Origin: Bacteroidota bacterium
GTDB taxonomy: Bacteria; Bacteroidota; Ignavibacteria; UBA10030; UBA6906
NCBI GenBank assembly: GCA_030835135.1
Contig: JAUQWO010000077.1
Coordinates: 35,748 to 99,747 of the forward strand
Direction: 5' to 3'
Length of the DNA: 64,000 nt
Positions 1 through 7,707 of the stretch are shown in pieces (position 1 is the stretch's first letter; the number at the start of each line of letters is the position of its first letter). A model generated the notes under the pieces. That model made no database searches. It was not told where the DNA came from and saw only the letters and a program-made list of their open reading frames with translations. The position numbers and the translations under genes are program-made.

Positions 1-259
1 GCAGGGTCTCAAGCGCAAGGAACAGCTCCCCGCGTTCAAGATGCCGGCACACCACACTCTTGCACGCCTTGTCCTCGTTCTGCAGGCGCCGGAGGCGCTC
101 GTGCTCGTAGCGCGCAAGGCGAGACTGCATGAGGAGCTTCCCACGGTCCCGGATCACGGCATCGAGCACTGAGTCACCAGAGGCAATGCGCCTCGAATAT
201 CCCACCTCCGGCCTCGGGAATGAGGCATCCCCGATCGTTTCCACAATCGACGGGCTCAT
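1..259 (-). CDS. Hypothetical protein, 3' part cut by window edge
   Basis: Open frame on the minus strand from ATG (259-257) running off the left edge, so absent from the ORF track. About 86 residues are visible, starting MSPSIVETIGDASF and rich in Arg, Glu and Leu, probably helical. The start overlaps the stop of the upstream 50-aa gene as ATGA, which suggests translational coupling. No family recognised. It lies in the body of the integrative element whose right end is at 5410. Confidence 0.5.
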   Translation of the reverse strand, partial: MSPSIVETIGDASFPRPEVGYSRRIASGDSVLDAVIRDRGKLLMQSRLARYEHERLRRLQNEDKACKSVVCRHLERGELFLALETL

Positions 260-408
260 GCGTCCTCCCTCGCCTCCGCCTGCTGGCGGCGGACCATGTG
301 CAGGAGATCCTCGAACCTTGCCCGGTCGCGGGGTTCGCGCACTCGGGTGAGAATATGCAGGAGCGTACGCTCCTGTATGAGCAGGTGATACTGAACATTG
401 CTTTCCAC
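256..408 (-). CDS. Small hypothetical protein, 50 aa (GTG start)
   Basis: Too short for the ORF track. The minus-strand frame starts at GTG (408-406) behind a purine-rich AAAGGTG segment and encodes 50 residues, beginning V/M-ESNVQYHLLIQE and ending QQAEAREDA. It is charged, amphipathic and probably all-helical. Its TGA overlaps the ATG of the next gene by 4 bases, the usual layout of co-translated phage or element genes. No function can be assigned. The competing frame in the track (174-398 minus) is read as a shadow because it is Cys/Ser/Arg-rich and lacks a ribosome site. Confidence 0.5.
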   Translation of the reverse strand: MESNVQYHLLIQERTLLHILTRVREPRDRARFEDLLHMVRRQQAEAREDA

Positions 409-618
409 TGATGGACACCTTTCTCAGGTTAGTTCACGGCATGGGGCGTTTTGCGATAAGTTCTGATGGGGACGCACGTGGCAGCATGCGCAAGGAAGCG
501 CACGGACATACCACGAGTGAGCGGAGCGAACTCATCGCTGTACAGCATGCTCCCGGGAGTGCATGCCCATCAGTAGGGTATGCTACTCCTCGGGAGAAAG
601 GACAGGGACGTATGTGCG

Positions 619-933
619 TTAGGCCTCCACCGCCAACTTCACCTCCTGCGCGAAGTCAGGACGCGTGAAGCTCAGCGCGAGACATGCGTAGCCGGGGATC
701 TTCCGCGAGGGTCCGAGTGCTTTCGGGGTCTCAGGTGCGGACTTGCCCTTGGCGGTGTAGGGCGTGAGGCCGAAGGCGTGTGCCTTGGCGCGTGCTGTGG
801 TGATGGTTGCATCCACGAGCTTCGGCGGGCAGTGGACAGTCGCGCCGTCAGCGTCTGCGAAGGACTTCACAGGCAGGGAACGTTTCTCTGTGCGTGAGTA
901 GCGGGTCGGGATGATGAATACGGTGGCTTCCAT
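619..933 (-). CDS. Hypothetical protein, 104 aa
   Basis: The track ORF runs from 1113, but ATG at 933 has a GAGGAG Shine-Dalgarno about 7 bases upstream, and the extra N-terminus looks random. The 104-aa product begins MEATVFIIPTRYSRT and contains a central KLVDATITTARAKAHAFG segment. No membrane segment, signal or recognised domain. It is probably cargo or an accessory gene of the integrative element. It shares orientation with the two small genes at 1-408, about 210 bases away; that gap holds only a short CTCCCGGGAG palindrome. Confidence 0.45.
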   Translation of the reverse strand: MEATVFIIPTRYSRTEKRSLPVKSFADADGATVHCPPKLVDATITTARAKAHAFGLTPYTAKGKSAPETPKALGPSRKIPGYACLALSFTRPDFAQEVKLAVEA

Positions 934-1122
934 GAGGCAGGCTCCTCGAGTGTTGTGCCAGTTCATGTGCGTGTGATGGCGCATCATGGCTCGGCAGAGC
1001 CAAAAGGGGATCGGCCTAGTGGGGAGGGAAGACACGTGAGGGCAAATGAACTCAAACGAACAAACTATCCAACGGCGATCACCCCCACCCACCCCCCAGA
1101 ACGACCGGGGCACCCTCTTGGT

Positions 1123-1157
1123 GGACTTCGCACTCCAAGTCCGTGATTTTTTTTTTT
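1123..1157 (+). terminator. Hairpin plus T-run in the 934-1259 gap
   Basis: In the 326-base gap between the minus-strand gene at 619-933 and the plus-strand gene at 1290, GGACTT (1123-1128) can pair with AAGTCC (1137-1142), followed by an uninterrupted T run (1147-1157). It looks like an intrinsic terminator read on the plus strand, but no plus-strand gene lies directly upstream, so the role is unclear. Nothing else recognisable was seen in this gap. Confidence 0.25.
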
Positions 1158-1289
1158 GGCCGATACGTTGAATCGACCCGCCTAAGCCCTTTTCTTTAAG
1201 TCAACCTGGGAGCCGCATTTTGCTGGAGCTCCCGGGTCCTGAAGCAAACCATAGGTTACGTGACGGACTTGATGGGAGATAGGGCACAA

Positions 1290-2042
1290 ATGGAGGTGAG
1301 AGATGTCAACTGCTTCGTTCTCTGCAAGGAGATCGAGGAGGTCAAGGGAGGGAGGTACGTCATTCGGAGATGCCAGCTGATTTACGACGAGACTCTGAGT
1401 TTTCCGCTGGACTTACGTGATGAGGTTGGGGCTGTGCCGCGCTCGCTTGATGAACTCGGCATTACCCTTCCGCTCGACCTGGCGGACCGCGTGTGGGAGA
1501 AGCCCGAGACCGAGTGGGGTGATCTGAAGCACGTTCAGGAATCATTCCGGAGGTACGAGAGACTGTTCGACGAACGCTGCGCACAGATCAACAGCCACGA
1601 GATGCTCCGCGCGTTTGAGGCGTCGAAACGGAATGCGGATCTCCTCAAGATCTATCCATCCAGCACTGATCTTCAGCGTCGGCGGACATTTCTCGATAAC
1701 GTTGGGGGAACATTCGAGGCATGGTTCGCAAAGGTCGATATGTCGCTTCCCGAGGAGATTCTGGAAACTCTGCAGCGGCTTCAAAGCGCTCCACCTGCGC
1801 CTGAGCAGGCATCGAACCTTGATAGGTTCCAGGCCGAGCTCACTGCGCGTAGATTGAAGAGGGGGAAGACGGTGCCGCGGGAGGTGCTGTACGCAGTCGC
1901 AAAAGAGGTCTATCAGGAAGGCGTGCCTCCATTTGAGCAATTCAAGAGCGGGGACAGAATCTATCAACGAGCCCGCAAAGCAGCGTCAGATCTTGGTTTC
2001 AGGAAGCTACCCCGGGGAAATACGCTGCAAGAGAATTACTGA
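1290..2042 (+). CDS. Hypothetical protein, about 250 aa
   Basis: The track starts at GTG 1260, but ATG 1290 follows a better purine-rich site (GGGAGATAGG) and gives 250 residues. The protein is soluble and mixed charged, with no signal peptide or membrane helix. The C-terminal third (near RLKRGKTVPREVLYAVAKEVYQ and ARKAASDLGFRKL) looks helical and basic and could contact nucleic acid, but no named family is recognised. It sits upstream of the replication/integration genes of the element, in the same direction. Confidence 0.5.
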   Translation: MEVRDVNCFVLCKEIEEVKGGRYVIRRCQLIYDETLSFPLDLRDEVGAVPRSLDELGITLPLDLADRVWEKPETEWGDLKHVQESFRRYERLFDERCAQINSHEMLRAFEASKRNADLLKIYPSSTDLQRRRTFLDNVGGTFEAWFAKVDMSLPEEILETLQRLQSAPPAPEQASNLDRFQAELTARRLKRGKTVPREVLYAVAKEVYQEGVPPFEQFKSGDRIYQRARKAASDLGFRKLPRGNTLQENY

Positions 2043-2224
2043 AATTACCTCTGTTGGAAAGTTAGGTAACAGGCTCCTCGTATAGTTCATTTCCATCCGT
2101 GACCATCGGTGATCAACTTCGAGTAGATGAAGGATTTTGATTGCAGGCCGTGTTGGCGCTCCGATGGTCACGCAGAGGAGTTGATGCCGACACGGCCTGC
2201 GTCATTTTTGGAGGGAAACCTGCA

Positions 2225-2491
2225 ATGCGGGAAAGAAATTGCACACCGCTCAGGGCGATCAGAAGGAACTGTCTGGACTGCTCGGGGAGCCCGACAGTGG
2301 TCCGACTTTGCACCCTTGAGGATTGTCCGCTCTACGCGTTTCGTTTTGGAACTCAGCCATCGCGAAAGGGTATTGGAGGTCGGGGCCGCGATCGTGGTGC
2401 GGAAGGTGGGGAAAGCCATTCGGACCCTGAGAATGTCACTGGATCACGCCTGCCGGCCGCACCCGACACCTTGCCGGGGTCCCAGGCATGA
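2225..2491 (+). CDS. Cys-rich phage/element mini-protein (zinc-finger-like)
   Basis: The track frame opens at 2141, but ATG 2225 is preceded by TTGGAGGGAAA, a strong ribosome site, giving 88 aa. The core has Cys residues in CLDC, RLC and EDCPLY plus a trailing YAFRFG, a pattern I recall from small phage- and element-borne proteins of the form PLKAIRxxCLDC...VRLCxxxxCPLYxxRFG. Four Cys could bind one zinc. Function is unknown. The stop overlaps the ATG of the RepA-like gene (ATGA), so the two are probably co-translated. The Gly/Arg/Ser-rich C-terminus looks disordered. Confidence 0.6.
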   Translation: MRERNCTPLRAIRRNCLDCSGSPTVVRLCTLEDCPLYAFRFGTQPSRKGIGGRGRDRGAEGGESHSDPENVTGSRLPAAPDTLPGSQA

Positions 2492-3408
2492 CCCCGCAAG
2501 AGAAAGGCATGAACGAATTCTGGGAGTTTTCAAAACTTATGACTGACAATTCTCAACCGCCCCCGGCCATCATCGGCGACGGGGTCTTGCTTAAGGAATG
2601 TCTCCTCCTCATCTCCGGTCCTCCGAAGGTCAAGAAGAGCTTCCTTGCAGCCAACCTCGCGATCTCTCTGGCATATGGACGCAGCTTTGCGGGATTCAAG
2701 ATCGCGGCTGGGCAGAGTGTCTTGCTCATCTCTGCAGAAGGGGGGCGCGCGCCGAACAAGAAGCGCTTGCAGCAGATGTGGCGCAGTTGGCCTTCCCCGC
2801 AGATCGCGTCGGGTCGCTTTCATGGCACCTTTGCCTGGACGCAACCACTGGATTCACAAGAGGGTGAAACGAAACTCAGGGAGGCTCTTGAATGCTACCG
2901 GCCGGACGTGCTGGTCCTGGACCCGCTGGTTCGCTTTCACCAGGGTGAGGAAAACTCGGCAACGGATATGGGCTGCTTCTTCCGGTTGCTCCGGGAACTG
3001 ATGAAGGAGTTCCACTTTGCTGTGATCCTTATCCACCACGCAGGCAAAAATCCGGAGCAAGGGGCCCGGGGAAGTTCGGCCATTCAAGCGGAGTACGATT
3101 CAGCGATCCAGATGAAGAAGGACGGTGACGGCGCCGTCTTGGCATTCGACCTTCGCCATGAAGACACACCCCCAAACCGGAGACTTCGATTCAACACCAC
3201 AACTCTTTGGTTCGGATCAGACAATGAAGGCATCGTTGTGCAGTTTGTGCGTGAGTGTGGTTCTCCTATGACCAGGAAGGATCTCGCGGAGAAGCTCCGG
3301 ACCGAAGGATTGGCCGGGTCGAGAAGCAATGTCTACAAGATGATCAGAGAGGCTGAGAAAGCCGGTCTGATTGTCGAGAGGGACCAGATGATCTTTTTGG
3401 TCATGTAA
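2488..3408 (+). CDS. RepA-like AAA_25 ATPase (RecA/DnaB-type)
   Basis: 306 aa. Walker A is SGPPKVKKS (about residues 43-51), Walker B is VLVLDPL, followed by the HHAGKN and ARGSSAI segments typical of the AAA_25/RepA family (hexameric helicase of RSF1010-type plasmids and many phages or integrative elements). The C-terminal 60 residues resemble a winged helix (MTRKDLAEKLRTEG, SNVYKMIREAEKAGLI). Likely role: replicative helicase or helicase loader of the element. An alternative start is ATG 2509, behind AGAGAAAGG. It is translationally coupled to the Cys-rich gene upstream. The 365-base gap downstream with repeats and a hairpin may be its target. Confidence 0.8.
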   Translation: MTPQEKGMNEFWEFSKLMTDNSQPPPAIIGDGVLLKECLLLISGPPKVKKSFLAANLAISLAYGRSFAGFKIAAGQSVLLISAEGGRAPNKKRLQQMWRSWPSPQIASGRFHGTFAWTQPLDSQEGETKLREALECYRPDVLVLDPLVRFHQGEENSATDMGCFFRLLRELMKEFHFAVILIHHAGKNPEQGARGSSAIQAEYDSAIQMKKDGDGAVLAFDLRHEDTPPNRRLRFNTTTLWFGSDNEGIVVQFVRECGSPMTRKDLAEKLRTEGLAGSRSNVYKMIREAEKAGLIVERDQMIFLVM

Positions 3409-3589
3409 GGAGGCATTCTCAATTCTCCTGTCTCATTTGAGACGAGAGTGGGTGAGAGACTCTATTAGTCAAGCCCTGGTAATGACTTAGCGGAGTCTCA
3501 GCGAGAATAGTCCAGAAGGCTCCAAAGACAACGAAAATCGGTGTATATGAATCAGAATCAACACATTCTCCATTCTCCATTTCCCTATA

Positions 3590-3614
3590 AAGCTCTTCTC
3601 GTGGAGAAGAGCTT
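3590..3614. other. Perfect 11-bp hairpin in repeat-rich 3409-3773 gap
   Basis: AAGCTCTTCTC (3590-3600), loop GTG, GAGAAGAGCTT (3604-3614). The same gap holds several ATTCTC/ATTCTCC copies (3415-3428 and 3564-3577) and a GTCTCA-TT-TGAGAC inverted repeat (3430-3443). There is no T-run after the hairpin, so a simple terminator is less likely. Short iterated motifs plus a strong hairpin next to a RepA-type gene are compatible with a replication origin or another cis-acting site of the element; that is inference. No coding frame in the gap looks real. Confidence 0.4.
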
Positions 3615-3773
3615 ATGGCAAGTTGTCCGCACGGACGGCGCCCACCCGGCAGACTACCTCGCCGGCGAGGAACCACCGACCACTCGATTGTGCGAGTACG
3701 TCCCGTACATGCCGACCACGTGCGTCACCCAGGGAAGTCCACAGTTGAGTTACTGTTGGATCGTTGGATTGGC

Positions 3774-4079
3774 ATGAACGGTCGGTCCGAAATACTGACC
3801 GCCGCCGAAGTCGCCAGGCTGCTCAAGGTCAGTCGACGCACGGTGTATGCACTCCATCAGCGGGGATTGCTGATACCTTCTCACCAGCTTCCATCGGCGA
3901 CAACGGGAACTCGACGAAGCAGAGAAGGATTCAGATGGACCATGGACGATGTGGAGAGCTTCTTGTGCCGCAACCGGTATCGACCCTCCATTGTGCCACG
4001 TGAAGAGACGTCACTCGGAGACTTCATCCCCGTGGAGCTGCCGAAAAGAAACCGCGGCGAGAAGTGTCAAAAGTCTTGA
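3774..4079 (+). CDS. Excisionase/MerR-like helix-turn-helix protein
   Basis: The track frame opens at 3615, but the N-terminal 53 residues are Arg/Pro-rich junk; ATG 3774 gives 101 aa. Residues about 6-60 form an HTH_17-type domain: ILTAAEVARLLKVSRRTVYALHQRG, then a wing (TRRSREGFRWTMDDVESFL). This is the usual fold of excisionases and small phage DNA-binding proteins. It is the gene just upstream of the integrase (91-base gap), so recombination directionality factor is the natural guess. The Shine-Dalgarno is poor. The C-terminal 35 residues are charged and unassigned. Confidence 0.65.
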   Translation: MNGRSEILTAAEVARLLKVSRRTVYALHQRGLLIPSHQLPSATTGTRRSREGFRWTMDDVESFLCRNRYRPSIVPREETSLGDFIPVELPKRNRGEKCQKS

Positions 4080-4105
4080 CAAACGACTGCGAGCAATAGT
4101 ATCTT
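4076..4105 (+). promoter_or_regulatory. Candidate integrase promoter
   Basis: TTGACA at 4076-4081 overlaps the end of the excisionase-like gene, and TATCTT lies at 4100-4105 (18-base spacer). It sits about 65 bases before the integrase ATG. The spacer is one base longer than at the other promoter-like sites in this window, hence modest confidence. Confidence 0.4.
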
Positions 4106-4169
4106 CTCGATCCGACAGGAAATCGGACCGTCGGAAAGACAAATCAACTAACTGAAGAAGGGGGTTCAC

Positions 4170-5360
4170 ATGATTCGAATTCCGTCACGTGAACGGGTCT
4201 ACCTGTTCAAACGTGGCAAGTTCTGGCGAGCGCGGTATCGGCGGGACGGCAAACGATTCGAACAATCGTTGAAAGTCTCTACACGAAAGGAGGCCTTGGA
4301 TCTTGCTTCCGCGCTTGAAGACCGACTCAACAGCGTAGCCGAAGCCGCAGATCCTGCTCCACTAACGTACGCCCAACTGGTCCAGCGATTCCTTGAGTTC
4401 AAGGATGGACAAGGGAGATGCACTTCCACAATGGTGGCGTACAAGAACCAGTTCAACAACTTCGGGAGGTTTCTCGGTAAGGACCGTTATCTCGACCAAA
4501 TCACGCCTGCTCACTTCGAAGATTATCCTGGTGTACGCCGCAAGGAGGTGAACCGAAATGTGACGCGACGAGATGAGAACGGCAACCTGTTCCTTTCCAA
4601 TCACCCGACATTGAAGACGGTACGCGAGGAGCTCATTGCGCTCTCGACCCTTTTCAAGTGGGCGGAAAAGCGCAGCTTCATCAGGATAAGCCCGGCGCGC
4701 AACATCGAGTTGCCCAAAGTGCCGAAGCTGCCGCCACGCTATCTGACCTACGAGCACTACAAGGCGCTCCATGCTGCGATCGATGATGAAGAGTTCAAGG
4801 ATGTCGTCGATTTCTACCTCATGACAGGAATGCGCAGGTCAGAGGGCATCCTGCTGTCAATACGCAACAACATTGATTTCGAAAGAAAGATCCTCACGAT
4901 CCCTCAGCCCAAACAAGGGAACTATCGCCAGATTCCGATCTCGAAGGACCTGGACCGGATCATTCGGCGGCTGATCCTTCGTGCAGGGCAGAGGGACAAG
5001 CTCATACGGTACCATGAGGATTCCCTCACCTGGATCTTTCATGGGTATGCAAAGAAGGCTGGCTTGCCCGACAACCACACCTTCCACGTGCTTCGGCACA
5101 CTTTTGGAACTTGGCTTGCCGAAAGGGGCCTGACGTTCTCTGAGATCCAGATACTCATGGGGCATACGGATCCGGACAGCACCAGGAAGTACGTTCATCC
5201 GTACGCTCAGAATCTTGCGGCTGCGATCGCGAAGCTCACGCTCCCGATCGATTCACCAGAAACGACCGCCACAAAATCGCCACACGATCACGTCACAGTA
5301 TGCACAGTATGCACACCGGAATCCTCGAAAACAGGGTCAATTTCCGTGGAGGCATCATGA
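4170..5360 (+). CDS. int: Tyrosine recombinase (phage-type integrase)
   Basis: 396 aa with N-terminal AP2-like DNA-binding region (FKRGKFWRARYRRDGKRFEQSL), a SAM-like core-binding domain (about 65-185) and a C-terminal catalytic domain. All active-site motifs are visible: Arg in TGMRRSE, Lys in QPKQGNYRQ, HVLRH, the GHTD histidine and the nucleophile Tyr in RKYVH. It should therefore be active. It follows an excisionase-like gene and stops 8 bases before the tRNA-Pro 3' fragment at 5369, the classical position next to an att site. RBS GAAGAAGGGGG precedes the ATG. The tail after the catalytic Tyr is about 55 residues, longer than usual, and includes a CTVCTPES stretch. Confidence 0.9.
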   Translation: MIRIPSRERVYLFKRGKFWRARYRRDGKRFEQSLKVSTRKEALDLASALEDRLNSVAEAADPAPLTYAQLVQRFLEFKDGQGRCTSTMVAYKNQFNNFGRFLGKDRYLDQITPAHFEDYPGVRRKEVNRNVTRRDENGNLFLSNHPTLKTVREELIALSTLFKWAEKRSFIRISPARNIELPKVPKLPPRYLTYEHYKALHAAIDDEEFKDVVDFYLMTGMRRSEGILLSIRNNIDFERKILTIPQPKQGNYRQIPISKDLDRIIRRLILRAGQRDKLIRYHEDSLTWIFHGYAKKAGLPDNHTFHVLRHTFGTWLAERGLTFSEIQILMGHTDPDSTRKYVHPYAQNLAAAIAKLTLPIDSPETTATKSPHDHVTVCTVCTPESSKTGSISVEAS

Positions 5361-5368
5361 TTCGAGTC

Positions 5369-5410
5369 TTCGGGACCAAGAGGTCCCGGGTTCAAATCCC
5401 GGCGCCCCGA
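5369..5410 (+). other. tRNA-Pro(CGG) 3'-half fragment: probable att site
   Basis: The 42 nt read as a tRNA 3' half in order: anticodon loop TTCGGGA (anticodon CGG), stem CCAAG, variable AGGTC, T-arm CCGGG-TTCAAAT-CCCGG, acceptor CGCCCCG and discriminator A. The 5 bases before the loop (GAGTC) do not pair with CCAAG, so no full tRNA exists here. A truncated 3' tRNA half directly after an integrase gene is the typical att core duplicated on integration. It marks the right end of the element; the intact tRNA-Pro(CGG) is predicted left of the window. Confidence 0.8.
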
Positions 5411-5470
5411 CTCAAAAAGGCATATTTGATTGTCCACACCAGGGGATGGACACCAAATGGACACCACTTG

Positions 5471-5511
5471 CAAACGGCGCTCTTCGTGGACGAAGGGCGC
5501 CGTTTGTTTTT
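5471..5511 (+). terminator. Intrinsic terminator after the tRNA fragment
   Basis: CAAACGGCGC (5471-5480) pairs with GCGCCGTTTG; CTTCG and CGAAG extend the stem inside, and TTTTTC follows. It lies about 60 bases after the tRNA-Pro 3' end and could be the original terminator of the tRNA gene left behind by the insertion. Just before it, TGGACACC occurs twice (near 5450 and 5461), possibly integrase arm sites. Confidence 0.75.
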
Positions 5512-5553
5512 CCCCCGAGGGAGAATAGTCCAACAAGCTTCGAAGAGCCACCT

Positions 5554-6036
5554 TTGCCTATCCCACCGCTCTGTTCTCACGGGCTCTTGCCGCCCGGGAT
5601 TCATGACTGCACGCTCCAGGAGATCCAAGATCGCTATGTGACCTCCTTCAACGGTGATTGTCGGAAAAAGCTCTGGGACAATCTACAGATCCTTCTGAAG
5701 GAGGTGAGGTCGCTTGGTTACGTTGACACGGTACTAATCGATGGGGGATTCACTTCGGACAAGCAGATCACTAAGGATGTTGACGTCGCACTGGTGATGC
5801 CCCCCGCATCCAGAGTCAGTTCAGACCCCGACCTGCAAAGTAGAGTCTTTGCATTCATCCTCGGCTTCTGGCGTTGGCACGATGACATCGAGGCGCGACT
5901 GGCGATCGATGTCTATCCCAACCTCGAGTGGGGGAATGACTTCGGATTGTTCTTCCAGTATGTCAAGGCCGAAGAGGCTTCGCGTCGTGGAATATCACCG
6001 GATGACCTGAAGGGGGTATTGAGGGCGAGAATATGA
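5554..6036 (+). CDS. DUF6932-like nucleotidyltransferase-fold protein
   Basis: The track frame opens inside the integrase; the plausible start is TTG 5554 (GAAGAG upstream), giving 160 aa that begin PIPPLCSHGLLPPGIHDCTLQEI. That LPPGxH opening and the following region match DUF6932 proteins as I recall them. Nucleotidyltransferase signature: IDGGFTSDK, then KDVDVALV (DxD), and a third acidic position in LAIDVYP. Such proteins are scattered next to unknown partners in accessory regions. The ATG of the next gene overlaps this stop (ATGA), so the two form one unit. Substrate unknown; toxin-antitoxin or defence function is conjecture. Confidence 0.65.
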   Translation: MPIPPLCSHGLLPPGIHDCTLQEIQDRYVTSFNGDCRKKLWDNLQILLKEVRSLGYVDTVLIDGGFTSDKQITKDVDVALVMPPASRVSSDPDLQSRVFAFILGFWRWHDDIEARLAIDVYPNLEWGNDFGLFFQYVKAEEASRRGISPDDLKGVLRARI

Positions 6037-7019
6037 CGACCTGGGTTGAGGCGACGAAGCACAAAGTGCGGTTGCTCTCTCATCAACTTTCCGCAATCAA
6101 GGACTATGTTCACGGAATTGGCGGAGATGATAAGATGATCGAGTCGCTATCGCACCAGGTGCACCTGCATATCGATCAGCTCTATACTGATGAACTACCA
6201 CTTTCGATCGCATTGGACAAGTCTGATCTCGTATTCAGACTGGAAGGGCCAGGGATTTCCTCTGATCTTCCAAGTGCGACTCTCATCGCTGCTCAGCTCA
6301 TCGGAGCGAGGAAGCAGGTTTTCAATGTGATGAAGTCCATCTCTGGAGTCTCATCGACAAAACGAGTTCACATGGCTGACATTGATCTCGGCGTCACGGC
6401 GTTTGCGAAGGGGAGTATAGTGATTGGACTTGTTGCAGTTCCTAGTCCTGCGACCTCAACCAGATCGGCAAGTGTCCTACTGGAGGAGGATCCACTCCTC
6501 CGGGCGACGCAACGAGCCATTCACGAAATCGGGATCGTCACCAAGCACCTGGGGAAGAAGGATTTTAGAGATCGCGTAGCGGAGGATATTCCGGATCCCA
6601 GGGTCCGTGACGCGGCTATTGTTGCTGTCGAACAATTCTCCCCGACTGCCCAATCAGGCATCGAGGTCGTTTCGATTTCGAGCAAGAGTGCATCTGGTGA
6701 GTTTGCCAGGCTTACGCGTGATGACCGTAAGTTCCTCCGAGGGGTCATCCGTCGACCGATTGCGGTCCGCAAGAAAGCTGCATCATTCTCGGGAGTCATG
6801 CGCGAAATCGACCTGGATGCTCATCGTTTTGAGCTTCGCAAGATAAAGGGGTTGCCCGGCTTGTCATTACGCTGTGCATTTGCGGGAGAGCAGTTCAAGA
6901 ATCCTGAGTCACTCGTGAATAAGTATCTGACGGTGAGCGGAGAAGTTGAAGACTCCGCAGAGGGGACCCCACGACTGATGATGGTCAGGACAATCAAGCG
7001 GAGCCGGCTCCGGACGTAG
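6033..7019 (+). CDS. Unknown partner of the nucleotidyltransferase-like protein
   Basis: 328 aa, soluble, no signal or membrane helix, translationally coupled to the upstream gene by a 4-base overlap. N-terminal about 45 residues are helical; residues 60-160 look alpha/beta (HLHIDQLYTDELPLSIALDKS, then VHMADIDLGVTAFAKGSIVIGLV), and the C-terminal 90 residues are basic and beta-rich (KFLRGVIRRPIAVRKKA, GLPGLSLRCAFAGEQF, NKYLTVSGEVEDS). No family recognised. Coupling suggests it forms a complex with, is modified by, or neutralises the nucleotidyltransferase-like protein. Confidence 0.6.
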   Translation: MTTWVEATKHKVRLLSHQLSAIKDYVHGIGGDDKMIESLSHQVHLHIDQLYTDELPLSIALDKSDLVFRLEGPGISSDLPSATLIAAQLIGARKQVFNVMKSISGVSSTKRVHMADIDLGVTAFAKGSIVIGLVAVPSPATSTRSASVLLEEDPLLRATQRAIHEIGIVTKHLGKKDFRDRVAEDIPDPRVRDAAIVAVEQFSPTAQSGIEVVSISSKSASGEFARLTRDDRKFLRGVIRRPIAVRKKAASFSGVMREIDLDAHRFELRKIKGLPGLSLRCAFAGEQFKNPESLVNKYLTVSGEVEDSAEGTPRLMMVRTIKRSRLRT

Positions 7020-7112
7020 CTGGCGTCTCCGCCACGGCTGCGGGCTAATGTTTGGGGCGAGTCTACGTCTCACAAACTTCACATCGTCACAGCACATCAA
7101 GTGGGGGACTCC

Positions 7113-7634
7113 ATGAAGGCAGTCAGGTCCACTCCGATGGTCAGAGTTCTTGCGAGATCTTCTCTAGGGATGAAAGACGCCTCATCGCGCGGTATTGCTG
7201 GCGACCTTCTGTTCGCGGTTTTCGGATTGCTGCTCGCGCTGATGACAAACCCGGAGAAGTCTGGCAGTTGGTACCTCCCGCCAGACCTCGCTGGGATATG
7301 GGCCATCACCGGACCCAGCACGAATTCGGGATTCATGACCCTGTCCCTGAAACGCGATACCCTAAGGTCCGGCGGATGGATCGGCTGCTTCGAGGGCAAC
7401 GAGTTCCGTCTCGATGTTCTAGGAGGGTAGGTGCCGAATACCCGCAACTGCTGGCTCACCGGGTCGACCAGCCAGTTCGACTACGATTTTGCAATTCGCC
7501 TCTCGGATGGTGATCAGTTCTTTTCCGGCGCGACAGTCACCGTAAGGAAACGGGGAAGCGTGACAACGTGCTACGACGGGTACTTTAGCGGGATGCGGAA
7601 CGACCCTCGCGTGCCAACCGCACCCAGGCGTTGA
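7113..7634 (+). pseudogene. Exported lipocalin-like protein split by in-frame TAG
   Basis: Two track ORFs (7101-7430 and 7431-7634) are in the same frame, separated only by TAG at 7428-7430. Together they read as one protein: ATG 7113 (GGGGGAC upstream), one hydrophobic segment (GDLLFAVFGLLLALM), then a beta-rich domain with AGIWAITGPST, SGFMTLSLK and WIGCFEGNEFRLDVLGG, continuing after the stop as NCWLTGSTSQFDYDFAIRL. The alternating pattern suggests a small beta-barrel interrupted by a nonsense mutation. The alternative is two genes: AGGAGG lies just before the GTG that follows the TAG. Confidence 0.45.
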
Positions 7635-7707
7635 GAATCCAAGCCAATCGGGCAGCCTCTTCGCCCGGCGATTCTCACCCATTGCCACATCACAACAGGG
7701 GAAGCAC

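Noticed and set aside
5369-5410. A complete tRNA-Pro gene
   Set aside because: Only the 3' half is present; the preceding bases do not form the anticodon stem, D-arm or acceptor 5' strand.
411-5470. TGGACACC at 411-418 and twice near 5450-5470 as element end repeats
   Set aside because: The motif is only 8 bp, and the 411 copy overlaps a ribosome site; chance or arm-site origin cannot be separated here.
5288-5551. Minus-strand ORF containing RRDLNPGPLGPED
   Set aside because: This peptide is the well-known false translation of the reverse strand of a tRNA 3' end; here it covers the tRNA-Pro fragment.
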